DNA from: Bacteroidales bacterium
GTDB taxonomy: Bacteria > Bacteroidota > Bacteroidia > Bacteroidales > Tenuifilaceae
DNA: 47,173 bases
Assembly (NCBI GenBank): GCA_017454165.1
Contig: JAFTDN010000121.1
Coordinates: forward strand, 1 to 47,173
Direction: 5' to 3'
Shown: in pieces, positions 34,578-43,288 of the stretch
How positions within the stretch are numbered: position 1 is the first letter of the stretch
How the letters are laid out: the number at the start of each line of letters is the position of its first letter
Notes under the pieces: generated by a model
The model's database searches: none
Told to the model about the DNA's origin: nothing
What the model saw: only the letters and a program-made list of their open reading frames with translations
Position numbers and translations under genes: made by a program

Positions 34578-34585
34578 CAAAGGTA
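34578..34585 (-). promoter_or_regulatory. -7 promoter element of the DUF2185 gene
   Basis: The minus strand reads TACCTTTG, 22 bases before the chosen start codon. It lies back to back with the plus-strand promoter at 34606-34637. Confidence 0.6.
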
Positions 34586-34605
34586 GCAAAAATAAGCGTA
34601 GCATT

Positions 34606-34637
34606 TTTGGCCGATTGCGGCGGCGTGGCTATTTTTG
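34606..34637 (+). promoter_or_regulatory. complete promoter of the first lipid kinase gene
   Basis: TTTG at 34606-34609, 20 bases, then TATTTTTG at 34630-34637. This supports ATG 34690 over the upstream in-frame codon at 34615, which lies within the promoter. Confidence 0.78.
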
Positions 34638-34689
34638 CATTGCCCTCTACAGGCACATCCCAATTGCCCTGGGGGCGCGTTGTGTGACC

Positions 34690-35571
34690 ATGGTAGAGCC
34701 TATACTATTCATAATCAATCCTATATCGGGTAAGGGTAGAGGGGCAGAGCTGCCTCAGCTCATAGAGCGCTGCCTCGACCGCAGCCGCTACGCCCCGCAG
34801 GTGACCCTCACCAAGGGGCGGGGGCACGCCACGGATCTGGCCCGCGAGGCCGTGGCTCATGGGCTTCCCTACGTGGTGGCCGTGGGCGGCGATGGCACGG
34901 TGAACGAGGTGGCCCGCGCCTTGGTGGGCACCCCCACAGCACTGGGCGTGGTGCCCAACGGCTCGGGCAACGGCTTCGCTAGGCACCTGGGCATCGCCAC
35001 GGGCAGTCCGCATCGGGCCTTGCAGCAGCTCAACGCGGCCCACGTAGAGGCGGTGGACTATGGCACCCTCAACGGGCACCCCTTCCTCTGCACTGCGGGC
35101 GCGGGCTTCGATGCGGTGATGGGCGACCGCTTTGTGCGCTTGCCCCGGCGGGGGTTGACCAGCTACGTAAGGGCCGTGGTGGGGGGATACTGGGGCTATA
35201 AGCCCGTGTGGTGCCAGCTCCATCTTGATGGGGGGCAAGTAGTTGAGGGTGAGGTGTTTCTGCTTGCTGTGGCCAACGCGGCCCAGTGGGGCTACGGCGT
35301 GCGCATAGCCCCAGATGCCGATGTGCGCGATGGCCTGCTCGACATCACCATGGTGGCCCGTTTCCCAAAATGGCGCACACTGGGCATGGCCCTGCGCCTA
35401 TTTGCGGGGCGCATAGGCAGCAGTAGGTATGTTACCACGTTGAGAACCAAGGCTATACGCGTTGTGCGCTCCGCGCCCGATGTGGTGCACGTCGATGGTG
35501 AGCCATTCGCCATGGAGGCCGTGCTGGAGGCCGTGTGCCACCGGGGGGGGCTGCGTGTGCTATTGTCCTGA
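34690..35571 (+). CDS. diacylglycerol/lipid kinase family protein (YegS/BmrU type)
   Basis: A 293-residue member of the DAGK_cat family, which phosphorylates diacylglycerol or related lipids with ATP at the membrane surface. The N-terminal FIINPISGKGRG, the nucleotide-binding AVGGDGTVNEVAR and the PNGSGNGFARHLG segment are all present; the C-terminal beta-sandwich contains DVVHVDGEPF. A second, clearly divergent member of the family is encoded on the opposite strand, and the two coding regions overlap by 12 bases at their 3' ends. Confidence 0.9.
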   Translation: MVEPILFIINPISGKGRGAELPQLIERCLDRSRYAPQVTLTKGRGHATDLAREAVAHGLPYVVAVGGDGTVNEVARALVGTPTALGVVPNGSGNGFARHLGIATGSPHRALQQLNAAHVEAVDYGTLNGHPFLCTAGAGFDAVMGDRFVRLPRRGLTSYVRAVVGGYWGYKPVWCQLHLDGGQVVEGEVFLLAVANAAQWGYGVRIAPDADVRDGLLDITMVARFPKWRTLGMALRLFAGRIGSSRYVTTLRTKAIRVVRSAPDVVHVDGEPFAMEAVLEAVCHRGGLRVLLS

Positions 35572-36540
35572 GAACGTGTTTTGTTGCCCCTCAGCGAATG
35601 CCCGGCTTACCATAACAGCGAGCGACAATGGTTTGGTGCTCAATGTTATGGGCGTTAGCCCGAGCGATTCTCCATCGGCCTCGATGCTTACGGGCGGTTG
35701 GCTTTCGATGTGCACCTGTTGGCCCCGTTCGCCCGTAATTTTGGGGTGGTTGAGCAGCGTACCGTTGTAGAGCCTGGGTAGGTTTAGCGCTACGCGGAGC
35801 TTGCTCATGCGTTGGATGATGGTGGTGTCGAACAGCCCGTCGTTGGGCAGGGCGAAGGGAGCCTGCCGCATACCGCCGCCAGTGTAGCGGCCGATGCCCG
35901 CCGTTAGGCTGAACGTGCTGCAGCTGGCCTTGAGCTGGCCATCGACCAGCACGTGCATGTGGGCCGAGCGATGGGCGGCCAACGTGCGCAGCAACGCGAG
36001 CATGTAGAGCAGCGCCCCCTTACGTCCGGCATCCTTGAGCCGGTTGGTGCAGTCCACCACATCGGCCTCGAACCCGCATCCGGCCGAGTTCACGAAGTAG
36101 CGCGTTTTCGTGGCCCCGGCATCGCAATACTCGGCCACGCCCACGTCCTGCCAAACCCAATGCCCATCGGCAATGGCCTGCACCTGCTGTTGGTAGCTGC
36201 GCGGATGGGCGTACATGCGCGGCCAGTCGTTGCCTGTGCCCACGGCCACCACGGCCAGCCTGAAGCTGCTGGTGGGCACCGAGGTCTGGCCGAACATGCC
36301 GTTCACCACCTCGTTGAAAGTGCCATCGCCGCCCACGGCCACGAAATGTCTGAACCCCTGTTTAATAGCATCTTGGGTTATTTGGAGGGCGTGGTGTCTG
36401 AACTCGGTGAGGGCGAACTCAAAGCTGAGCCCAGCCCGTTCGAGCTCCGCTCGAATGCGGGGCCAATGGCGATGGCCTTTGCCACCGCCCGCATGTGGAT
36501 TTACCACCACGAACCATCGTTGGACAATTGCTGCTGGCAT
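35560..36540 (-). CDS. diacylglycerol/lipid kinase family protein, second copy
   Basis: A 326-residue DAGK_cat family protein: FVVVNPHAGGGKG at the N-terminus, AVGGDGTFNEVVNG, then AVGTGNDWPRMY, and a C-terminal SIEADGESLGL. Sequence similarity to its convergent neighbour is limited to these family motifs, so the pair is not a recent tandem duplication and may use different lipids. ATG 36540 (MPAAIVQRW) is preferred over the open frame back to 36615, since the -7 element at 36559-36566 falls between them. Confidence 0.88.
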   Translation of the reverse strand: MPAAIVQRWFVVVNPHAGGGKGHRHWPRIRAELERAGLSFEFALTEFRHHALQITQDAIKQGFRHFVAVGGDGTFNEVVNGMFGQTSVPTSSFRLAVVAVGTGNDWPRMYAHPRSYQQQVQAIADGHWVWQDVGVAEYCDAGATKTRYFVNSAGCGFEADVVDCTNRLKDAGRKGALLYMLALLRTLAAHRSAHMHVLVDGQLKASCSTFSLTAGIGRYTGGGMRQAPFALPNDGLFDTTIIQRMSKLRVALNLPRLYNGTLLNHPKITGERGQQVHIESQPPVSIEADGESLGLTPITLSTKPLSLAVMVSRAFAEGQQNTFSGQ

Positions 36541-36558
36541 GGTATTGGGATGAACGCG

Positions 36559-36566
36559 CAAAGATA
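36559..36566 (-). promoter_or_regulatory. -7 promoter element of the second lipid kinase gene
   Basis: The minus strand reads TATCTTTG, 18 bases before the chosen start codon. The -33 element is not apparent. Confidence 0.5.
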
Positions 36567-36747
36567 GCAAAATATAGGCGGTGGGCTGCGGTTGGCGGAG
36601 CATGGCCCAGCGCATAATTCTTAATTCGGCGTGAGGGGTGCGATAAAATGGCTATATTTGCAGCGCTCAGGGCGAATGTTGAAAACCTGTTCATATCCAT
36701 GTTCACAATCGCCCCAAAGCTGGGCGCTATAAATCGGGGATTGTGCG

Positions 36748-36755
36748 TAACTTTG
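36748..36755 (+). promoter_or_regulatory. -7 promoter element of parAB
   Basis: TAACTTTG, 24 bases before the parA start. A second match, TATATTTG at 36653-36660, may be an upstream start site. Neither has a TTG at the expected spacing. Confidence 0.5.
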
Positions 36756-36779
36756 CCCCGAATAAACACAGAGACCAAG

Positions 36780-37553
36780 ATGGGAAAAGTAATCGCACTA
36801 GCGAACCAGAAAGGTGGCGTGGGCAAGACCACCACGGCCATCAACCTGTCGGCCAGCCTGGCCGTGCTCGAGAAGCGGGTGCTGCTGATTGATGCCGACC
36901 CGCAGGCCAACGCCACATCGGGCATAGGCTTCGACCTGCGCAACATCAAGACGAGCATCTACGAGTGCCTGCTCAACGATGAGCTGAACCCCAGGGATGT
37001 CATCCTAAACAGCGAGGTGAAGGGGCTAGACCTGATCCCCTCGCACATCGACCTGGTGGGAGCCGAGATAGAGATGCTCAACACCCCCAACCGCGAGAAG
37101 GTGCTGCGGGCCATGATCGACAAGGTGCGCGATGAGTACGACTTCATCCTCATCGACTGCTCGCCCTCGCTGGGGCTCATCACGGTGAATGCGCTGACGG
37201 CCGCCGACACGGTGATCATCCCCGTGCAGTGCGAATACTTCGCCCTTGAGGGGCTGGGCAAGCTGCTCAACACCATTAAAATCATACAAACGAGGCTCAA
37301 CCCCGCGCTGCAGATAGAGGGCTTCCTGCTCACCATGTACGACGCCCGGCTGCGCCTGTCGAACCAAGTGGTGGAGGAGGTGCGCAAGCATTTCCAGCAG
37401 ATGGTGTTCAACACCATCATACAGCGCAACATCAAGCTCAGCGAGGCCCCCAGTTACGGCAAGCCCGTCATCCTGTACGATGCGGCCTCCACCGGCGCCA
37501 CCAACTACCTGAACTTAGCCCGCGAGGTGGTCCAGAAGAACAGCCCCGCATAG
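36780..37553 (+). CDS. parA: chromosome-partitioning ATPase ParA/Soj
   Basis: ParA binds DNA non-specifically as an ATP dimer and moves ParB-parS complexes to segregate the chromosome. It shows the deviant Walker A KGGVGKTTTAINL at residues 11-23, the A' motif LLIDADPQANAT, and the Walker B region DFILIDCSPSLGLITVNAL. At 257 residues it is a chromosomal-type Soj without an N-terminal DNA-binding domain. ATG 36780 (MGKVIALANQKGG) is chosen over the frame start at 36648 because it gives the standard N-terminus and follows the -7 element. parB follows 54 bases later. Confidence 0.95.
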   Translation: MGKVIALANQKGGVGKTTTAINLSASLAVLEKRVLLIDADPQANATSGIGFDLRNIKTSIYECLLNDELNPRDVILNSEVKGLDLIPSHIDLVGAEIEMLNTPNREKVLRAMIDKVRDEYDFILIDCSPSLGLITVNALTAADTVIIPVQCEYFALEGLGKLLNTIKIIQTRLNPALQIEGFLLTMYDARLRLSNQVVEEVRKHFQQMVFNTIIQRNIKLSEAPSYGKPVILYDAASTGATNYLNLAREVVQKNSPA

Positions 37554-37607
37554 GCCGCTCCGCCCGCCGCCGATGAAAACCCATATGCATACGCAAAAAT
37601 ACCGCAC

Positions 37608-38501
37608 ATGACAAAAAAGCAGGCCCTAGGCAGGGGGCTGGGCGCGCTCATCGCCGATGCCCCCGCCGCCGACAACCGCCCCGCCCCTGAGCAGTCCGAA
37701 CCCACAGCGGCAAGCGGCGTGGTGGAAATCGATGTGGAGCTCATCGACCTCAACCCGTTTCAGCCCCGGCAGCACTTCGATGAGGAGGCGTTGGCCGAGC
37801 TGGCCGCATCGATAGAGAAGATTGGCATTGTGCAGCCCATCACCGCCAGCCGCAATGATGATGGCCGCTACCGGCTGATAGCCGGCGAGCGCCGCCTGAG
37901 GGCTGCCAAGCTGGCGGGCCTAAAGGCCATCCCCGCCTTCATTCGCACCGCCGATGACCAGGGGCTGCTCGAGATGGGCCTGGTGGAGAACATCCAGCGC
38001 GAGGATCTCAACGCCATCGAGGTGGCCATCAGCTACCAGCGGCTCATCGATGAGTGCCAGCTCACGCAGGAGCAGCTCTCGGAGCGCGTGGGCAAGAAGC
38101 GGGCCACCATAGCCAACTACCTGCGGCTGCTCAAATTACAGGGTGAGGTGCAGAAAGCGCTGATTGACAAGAAGATAGATATGGGTCATGCCAAAGCGCT
38201 GCTATCGCTCGATCAGCCCAGGCTGCAGGTGATGGCCCTCAAGCGCATAGTGGACGGCGGCCTATCGGTGCGCAAGACCGAGGAGCTGGTGAAGCAGATG
38301 GCCGCCGAGCGGCCCGCCCCCAAGCCGCGCCCCTCGCTGGAACAGGCCGAGGAGTACCTGCGCAGCCATCTAGTGAACACCTTAGGGCTGCGCGCCGATG
38401 TGAAGCCTGGCACAAAGGGCGATGGCAAAATCGTCATCTCGTACAACAACCCCGAGGAGCTGGAGATGATTGTGGAGAAGTTCGATAAGTTTAAGGAATA
38501 G
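37608..38501 (+). CDS. parB: chromosome-partitioning protein ParB/Spo0J
   Basis: ParB is a CTP-dependent DNA clamp that loads at parS sites. It has the N-terminal ParA-interacting stretch QALGRGLGALI, the CTP-binding ParB/Srx domain with GERRLRAAKLAGL and ENIQREDLNAIEVA, a helix-turn-helix (LSERVGKKRATIANYLRLLKL), and a C-terminal dimerisation segment ending EMIVEKFDKFKE. The length of 297 residues is normal. I did not find a TGTTTCACGTGAAACA-type parS site near it by eye. Confidence 0.95.
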   Translation: MTKKQALGRGLGALIADAPAADNRPAPEQSEPTAASGVVEIDVELIDLNPFQPRQHFDEEALAELAASIEKIGIVQPITASRNDDGRYRLIAGERRLRAAKLAGLKAIPAFIRTADDQGLLEMGLVENIQREDLNAIEVAISYQRLIDECQLTQEQLSERVGKKRATIANYLRLLKLQGEVQKALIDKKIDMGHAKALLSLDQPRLQVMALKRIVDGGLSVRKTEELVKQMAAERPAPKPRPSLEQAEEYLRSHLVNTLGLRADVKPGTKGDGKIVISYNNPEELEMIVEKFDKFKE

Positions 38502-38515
38502 CCCGTAGCTGCGCG

Positions 38516-39397
38516 GTGGAGTGGAGTAGGCCTGCCATTGCAATAGTCGCTCGCGTTCGCAACGTGCGGATGTGCTGCGCAGCTCTACTGCTATTCGCGG
38601 TGCTGATGCCGCATGTTGCTGATGCGCAGTTTTTTTCCGACACCACCGAGCGTGGCCGCACCAAGCGCCTATGGTTGGCCTCGCACCTGCTGCCCGGATA
38701 CGGACAGATCTCCAACAGGCAGGCATGGAAGCTGCCCATATACTACGCTGGCATGGGCGGGCTGGTGTACTCGGGCATAAGGCAGAACAAGCTGTACCTC
38801 AGCAGCTACGATGCCTACGCACAGAGCGGTCTGGAGGCCGACCAGGAGCGCTACGTCCACCACAGGCTGATGCGCAACATGAGCTTTGTGGCAGCGGGTA
38901 CGGTGTACGCTGCGGGCGTGATAGATGCGCTGGTGGTGCGCAACCGTGAGGTCCATTCGCCCACCACGGCCACCATCATGTCGGTGCTGATACCAGGCGC
39001 AGGGCAGCTCTACAATCAGCGCTACTTCAAGCTGCCGTTCATCTACGGTGGTGGCGCGGCCCTATTCTACGGCATGAGCTGGAACGGCAAGATGTACAAC
39101 CGCTTCCGCGAGGCTTTGGTGGCCAGCTCCAATGGCGAGGAGGTGCCCCTATGGGCTCGCAACCGCAGCACCAGCAATCTGGAGCACTACACCAACATGT
39201 ACCACCGCAACCGCGACCTGTGCGTGTTGGGATTCGTACTGCTCTACGTGGCCAACATCCTCGATGCCAACGTCGATGCGCACCTGTACACCTGGAACGT
39301 GGACGCCGACCTCTCCATGCGCATAGCCCCCGCCCAGCTCGACCTTGGGCCAGGCGGCGGTACAGCATGGGGGCTGGCCCTCAACATCAATCTGTAA
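38516..39397 (+). CDS. DUF5683 domain membrane-associated protein
   Basis: About 290 residues with an N-terminal signal sequence (CCAALLLFAVLMPHVADAQ) and the DUF5683 core: LLPGYGQISNRQAWKLPIYYAGMGGLVYSGI and a second, similar block LIPGAGQLYNQRYFKLPFIYGGGAALFYG. It is therefore an internal repeat of a Gly/Tyr-rich hairpin with flanking hydrophobic segments. The function is unknown. It commonly follows parB in Bacteroidota. The start is uncertain: GTG 38516, GTG 38564 and ATG 38570 are all in frame, and the later two still keep the signal core. The transglycosylase gene follows 4 bases later. Confidence 0.85.
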   Translation: MEWSRPAIAIVARVRNVRMCCAALLLFAVLMPHVADAQFFSDTTERGRTKRLWLASHLLPGYGQISNRQAWKLPIYYAGMGGLVYSGIRQNKLYLSSYDAYAQSGLEADQERYVHHRLMRNMSFVAAGTVYAAGVIDALVVRNREVHSPTTATIMSVLIPGAGQLYNQRYFKLPFIYGGGAALFYGMSWNGKMYNRFREALVASSNGEEVPLWARNRSTSNLEHYTNMYHRNRDLCVLGFVLLYVANILDANVDAHLYTWNVDADLSMRIAPAQLDLGPGGGTAWGLALNINL

Positions 39398-39401
39398 ACC
39401 A

Positions 39402-40721
39402 ATGAAGCTATACCAATACGTACTCCTGTCAGCCATCGGGCTGCTGACCGTGAATGCCAACGCCCAAACGCCCGACACCATTGGACTGCTGCGCATGTCG
39501 AGCCACGGCGTGGAGGAGACCATCGCCATAGATGAGGGCCTCGACCAGCTGCTGCACATGTGGTACGCCCAGCAGGCCACCGATGAGAGCAGCTCGCTGA
39601 TGGCCATCGAGGCCGACACCCTAACGCCCCTCAATATCGCCGACTCGGTGTACATCGAGCGCCTACGGCGGCTGGGGTCGTATATCGCCCTGCCCTACAA
39701 CCAGATAGTGAAACGCTACATAAACGCCTACACCCACGGCAAAAAGGAGCGCGTGGAGGTGATGCTGGGCCTGAGCGAGTACTACTTCCCCATGTTCGAG
39801 GAGGTGCTGGACCGCTACAACCTGCCGCAGGAGCTGCGGATGCTGCCCGTGATTGAATCGGCGCTCAACCCCCGCGCTGTATCACGCGCCGGCGCCACGG
39901 GGCTGTGGCAGTTCATGTACGGCACGGGGCGCATGTACAAGCTCACCATGAACACCTACATCGATGAGCGCCGCGACCCCATACGCGCCACCGAGGTGGC
40001 CGCCCGATTCCTGTCGGATCTCTACTCCATCTACCACGATTGGACGCTGGTGATTGCCGCCTACAACTGCGGCCCCGGCAACGTGAACAAGGCCATACGC
40101 CGCTCGGGCGGCAAGCGCGGCTACTGGGACATCTACTACCACTTGCCCCGCGAAACACGCGGCTACGTACCCGCATTCATAGCCGCCACCTACGCCTTTG
40201 CCTACCACAAAGAGCATGGCCTGCAGCCGCGCCCCATGCCCATGCCCCCCGCCACCGATACCGTGATTATACGCCGTATGCTGCACCTGCAGCAGGTGAG
40301 CGATGTGATGGGCATACCGATTGACGTGCTGCGCGACCTCAACCCGCAGTACAAGCTCGATGTGCTGCCCGGCCTGGCCACACCATGCCCGCTGCGACTA
40401 CCCATGAGCCGCGTGGGGCAGTTCATCGACCTGGAGGACAGCGTGTACGCCTACAGGGACACCATCTATTTCAATCCCAAGACGCAGATTGCCCCAGCGC
40501 ACTACACCAGCACCTACCAGCACGTAGTGCCCGCTGGCGCGGTGAAGCACACCTACATCGTGAAGGCAGGCGATGTCCCCGGCTCCATCGCCCTGCGGTT
40601 CGGTGTGAGCGTGAGCCAGCTCAAGGAGTGGAACAACATCCGCCGCAACATCATCCGCATCGGCCAAAAGCTTACGATTTACGTGTCGAAAGAGAAGGCT
40701 AAACAACTGGGGATAAAATAA
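39402..40721 (+). CDS. membrane-bound lytic murein transglycosylase (MltD-like) with LysM
   Basis: An exported peptidoglycan-cleaving enzyme of about 439 residues. The signal peptide ends NANAQ. The SLT-type catalytic domain contains the active-site Glu in LPVIESALNPRAVSRAGATGLWQFM, together with the family's AAYNCGPGNVNKAIRRSGG. A first LysM-like region follows (LQQVSDVMGIPIDVLRDLNPQY), and a C-terminal LysM (HTYIVKAGDVPGSIALRFGVS...IRIGQKLTIYV) binds glycan. ATG 39402 is preferred to the frame start at 39345, which lies inside the DUF5683 gene. It sits 4 bases after DUF5683 and 11 before the next gene. Confidence 0.92.
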   Translation: MKLYQYVLLSAIGLLTVNANAQTPDTIGLLRMSSHGVEETIAIDEGLDQLLHMWYAQQATDESSSLMAIEADTLTPLNIADSVYIERLRRLGSYIALPYNQIVKRYINAYTHGKKERVEVMLGLSEYYFPMFEEVLDRYNLPQELRMLPVIESALNPRAVSRAGATGLWQFMYGTGRMYKLTMNTYIDERRDPIRATEVAARFLSDLYSIYHDWTLVIAAYNCGPGNVNKAIRRSGGKRGYWDIYYHLPRETRGYVPAFIAATYAFAYHKEHGLQPRPMPMPPATDTVIIRRMLHLQQVSDVMGIPIDVLRDLNPQYKLDVLPGLATPCPLRLPMSRVGQFIDLEDSVYAYRDTIYFNPKTQIAPAHYTSTYQHVVPAGAVKHTYIVKAGDVPGSIALRFGVSVSQLKEWNNIRRNIIRIGQKLTIYVSKEKAKQLGIK

Positions 40722-40732
40722 ATACAGCCACA

Positions 40733-41638
40733 ATGAAGAAAATACTGAAGGTAATCGGCTTATCGCTACTCGTTATAATCGCACTGCTCGTGTTGCTGAT
40801 TGTAGCGAAAGGTTGCATCGCAAAGCAGCAAATGCTCAGGCAGGAAACCATCCGCGTAGAGAAGCTCCGCAACGCAGGCCCTTATGCAGCTGACACGGTG
40901 CAATTCCGCTTCGCGCAGATACCCGACACCGCCCGCGCAGCTGAGGTGTACCGCTACTTCCGCCTCGACACGCTGCTCTCGCCCACGGCCAGCACGTGGG
41001 AAAATGCCATGCGCTTAGCCCGCCTGGTGGCCGACAACGTGCCACACGACAATCCTCCCCGAACCGATGAGGGATGGCCACAAGTGCACACCGCCATTGG
41101 CTATTGGAAGCATAACCAAAAACGCCCTGGACTCAACTGCCGCCACCACAGCATCATACTCTACGAGATGCTTACCGCAGCTGGCATCAAAGCGCGCTTC
41201 GTTACTTGCCTCCCCGAGGACTCCACCGACCGCGACTGCCACGTGGTGAACCACGTATGGCTGCCCGAATTGCGCAAATGGGCCATGCTCGATTCTGATG
41301 GATTTTTCTACTACACCCTTCCCAACGACACTATCCCGCTCTCGCTCGCCGAGATGCGCCTGCACATCATCGATAGACACCCCATGCAGCTTAATGGCCT
41401 CGATACGACAGCCAATGCATACGCACAGCACGACAAAAAATGGAAACGCCCCTACTGGTCCAAGAACCTCTACTGGTTCGAGGTGCACGAGCAGCACTGC
41501 TTTGGCCGCGAGAACGACGAGCGCCCCGCCGACCGCCTCATAGCCCTGATACCCAGCGGCTGGCAGGCGTTTGTGAAACACGGCCAGGCCATCAAAACCA
41601 CCGACGAGGCACGCTTCTGGGCCGCCCCCGAGATGTAG
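40733..41638 (+). CDS. membrane-anchored transglutaminase-like protein
   Basis: A 301-residue protein with an N-terminal membrane helix (about residues 5-26) followed by a periplasmic or cytoplasmic domain. The papain-like transglutaminase triad is visible: Cys136 in GLNCRHHSIILYEMLTAAGIKARFV, His174 in VVNHVWLP, and Asp187 in WAMLDSDG. Such domains act as proteases, amidases or cross-linkers. Position right after a LysM transglycosylase suggests envelope work, though this is inference. I do not recognise a named family member. It closes the parA-to-transglutaminase run. Confidence 0.78.
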   Translation: MKKILKVIGLSLLVIIALLVLLIVAKGCIAKQQMLRQETIRVEKLRNAGPYAADTVQFRFAQIPDTARAAEVYRYFRLDTLLSPTASTWENAMRLARLVADNVPHDNPPRTDEGWPQVHTAIGYWKHNQKRPGLNCRHHSIILYEMLTAAGIKARFVTCLPEDSTDRDCHVVNHVWLPELRKWAMLDSDGFFYYTLPNDTIPLSLAEMRLHIIDRHPMQLNGLDTTANAYAQHDKKWKRPYWSKNLYWFEVHEQHCFGRENDERPADRLIALIPSGWQAFVKHGQAIKTTDEARFWAAPEM

Positions 41639-41739
41639 CCCTCGCCAGCACAACACCCCAACACGCCTCTGCCTCCCCCTTAGAGAGTTTGAGGCTTGTT
41701 TGGTGTATATAAGTGCTTGATAATATGCAATATAGATAT

Positions 41740-41824
41740 ATCTTTCGATGCTACCGAAAGATGTTTTTTGATAGCATTGAAAGATATTGTTTGATAATAA
41801 CCTAAGAAATCTTTTGATAGCAAC
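41740..41824. repeat. three imperfect direct repeats plus an inverted repeat at a promoter
   Basis: GAAAGATGTTTTTTGATAGC (41756), GAAAGATATTGTTTGATAAT (41779) and GAAAT-CTTTTGATAGCAAC (41806) are imperfect copies spaced 23-27 bases apart. ATCTTTC at 41740-41746 pairs with GAAAGAT at 41756-41762. The third copy contains the -33 element of the next gene, an arrangement suited to a repressor or autoregulator. Confidence 0.65.
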
Positions 41825-41843
41825 AAAATAAATAGTATATTTG
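41813..41843 (+). promoter_or_regulatory. promoter of the DUF4143 ATPase gene
   Basis: TTTG at 41813-41816, 19 bases, then TATATTTG at 41836-41843. The transcript should begin near 41847, which favours ATG 41865 over ATG 41853 as start. Confidence 0.72.
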
Positions 41844-41864
41844 TGGTGTTAAATGCATAACACC

Positions 41865-43079
41865 ATGATATACAAGCAGCAAATAGCCGAGGTGGTAGAG
41901 CGACAGATGAGCTGGTTGCAGAGACCAACCAACGAGGTGCGGCGCGATGATGTGGAGCAAATAAACGCCATAGACGGCTTTGCGGCCATAATCACCGGCC
42001 TGCGCCGATGCGGCAAAAGCACCATGCTCCGCCAGATAGCAGGGCGCTACCCGCTCAGCGAGCTGCTCTTCCTCAACTTCGAGGACATAAACCTCACAGG
42101 ATTCGTGGCCGACGACTTCAAACGTCTATACGCCCACATCGGCGAGCGCGGCTGCAACACGCTGATGTTCGATGAGATACAAACCGTTGAGGGCTGGGAG
42201 ATATTCGTGCACCAGCTGCTACGCGAGGGCTTCCGCGTGTACATCACCGGCTCCAACGCCTCCATGCTCAGCACCGAGCTCGGCACCCACCTCACCGGAC
42301 GACACCTCTCCACCGAGCTGTTCCCCTTCTCCTACTCCGAGTTCCTGACCTGCACGGGAGCCAAGAGCAGCACCGAGAGCTTGTTGCACTACCTGCAAAA
42401 GGGCGGCATGCCCGAGTACCTGCGCCATGGCGACCCCAACATACTGCTCACCGCCCTCGACGACATCCTCGTGCGCGACATAGCCATACGCCACGGTGTG
42501 CGCAGCATAGCGCCGCTCAAGCTGCTGGCGGTGTATCTGCTCAGCAATGCGGCCAAACCATTCTCGGCCAACGGGTTAACATCGGTTGTGGGCGATGTTG
42601 CCACCTCCACCATCTTGGAGCACATAGCCCACATGCGCGATGCCTACCTGATTGACACCGTGGGCCAGTACTCCACCAACATACGCACAACGGTGCGCAA
42701 CCCCAAAAAGGTTTACGCCATAGACACCGGCCTGGCGCGAGCCGTGAGCCTCTCGCCCACCGACGACACCGGGCGGCTGCTGGAGAACTACGTGTTCCTA
42801 TGCCTGCGCAAGAAACACCGCAACCGCATATTCTACTACCAAAGCAAGGGCGAATGCGACTTTGTGGTAACCGACCTGGCCAACAAGCCGCAAACCCTTT
42901 ACCAGGTGTGCCTCCGCCTCACCGACGAGAACCAGCAGCGCGAGCTAACAGGCCTACGCCTGGCCATGGCCGACACACGCCTACCCCACGCCACCCTCGT
43001 AACCCTCGACATGCACGACACGCTCGATGTTCCCGAAGGCCGAATAGATGTGGTGCGGGCTGCGGAGTTCAAGCCATAG
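41865..43079 (+). CDS. AAA-type ATPase with DUF4143 domain
   Basis: About 404 residues. The N-terminal AAA_14 ATPase has Walker A ITGLRRCGKSTML (about residues 44-55), LLFLNFEDINLTGF, a Walker B NTLMFDEIQTVEGWE, and the sensor-like VYITGSNASMLSTELGTHLTGRH. The C-terminal DUF4143 part ends with a nuclease-like core (KGECDFVVTDLANKP resembles the E-x-D-F-V element of restriction-fold proteins). The family is widespread, mobile between genomes and of unknown function. It lies at the left edge of a repeat-rich accessory region; a structurally different ATPase (44279) lies at the right edge. ATG 41853 is an alternative start. Confidence 0.88.
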   Translation: MIYKQQIAEVVERQMSWLQRPTNEVRRDDVEQINAIDGFAAIITGLRRCGKSTMLRQIAGRYPLSELLFLNFEDINLTGFVADDFKRLYAHIGERGCNTLMFDEIQTVEGWEIFVHQLLREGFRVYITGSNASMLSTELGTHLTGRHLSTELFPFSYSEFLTCTGAKSSTESLLHYLQKGGMPEYLRHGDPNILLTALDDILVRDIAIRHGVRSIAPLKLLAVYLLSNAAKPFSANGLTSVVGDVATSTILEHIAHMRDAYLIDTVGQYSTNIRTTVRNPKKVYAIDTGLARAVSLSPTDDTGRLLENYVFLCLRKKHRNRIFYYQSKGECDFVVTDLANKPQTLYQVCLRLTDENQQRELTGLRLAMADTRLPHATLVTLDMHDTLDVPEGRIDVVRAAEFKP

Positions 43080-43288
43080 CACCTCCAAAAGTGTCCATAC
43101 CTCATAGATAGGATAGGTTATAGACAATTATAATATTCTATAAGTGTCCGCAACTGAGAATATTTTCGAGTTATGGACACTTATGATGAGTTTTGGCGGG
43201 TTTTGGTGGAGGGTGGGAGATGGTATGACAGGAAGATGCGTGGCATGGAGTTTGCATTGGAGAGTAAACTAACTTAAAATGAACAACG
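43080..43288. repeat. gap with two copies of the AAGTGTCC palindromic element
   Basis: Copy 1 (about 43089-43131) has arms AAGTGTCCATACCT and a decayed ATAGGTTATAGACAATT. Copy 2 is AAGTGTCCGCAACT (43142-43155) with AGTTATGGACACTT (43169-43182). No gene is seen. A weak TTTG...TAACTTAA pair (43251-43277) precedes the HNH gene. Confidence 0.75.

Noticed and set aside
36541-38515. parS site or replication origin near parAB
   Set aside because: No TGTTTCACGTGAAACA-like palindrome or cluster of DnaA boxes was found by eye; a motif scan would be needed to exclude a divergent site.
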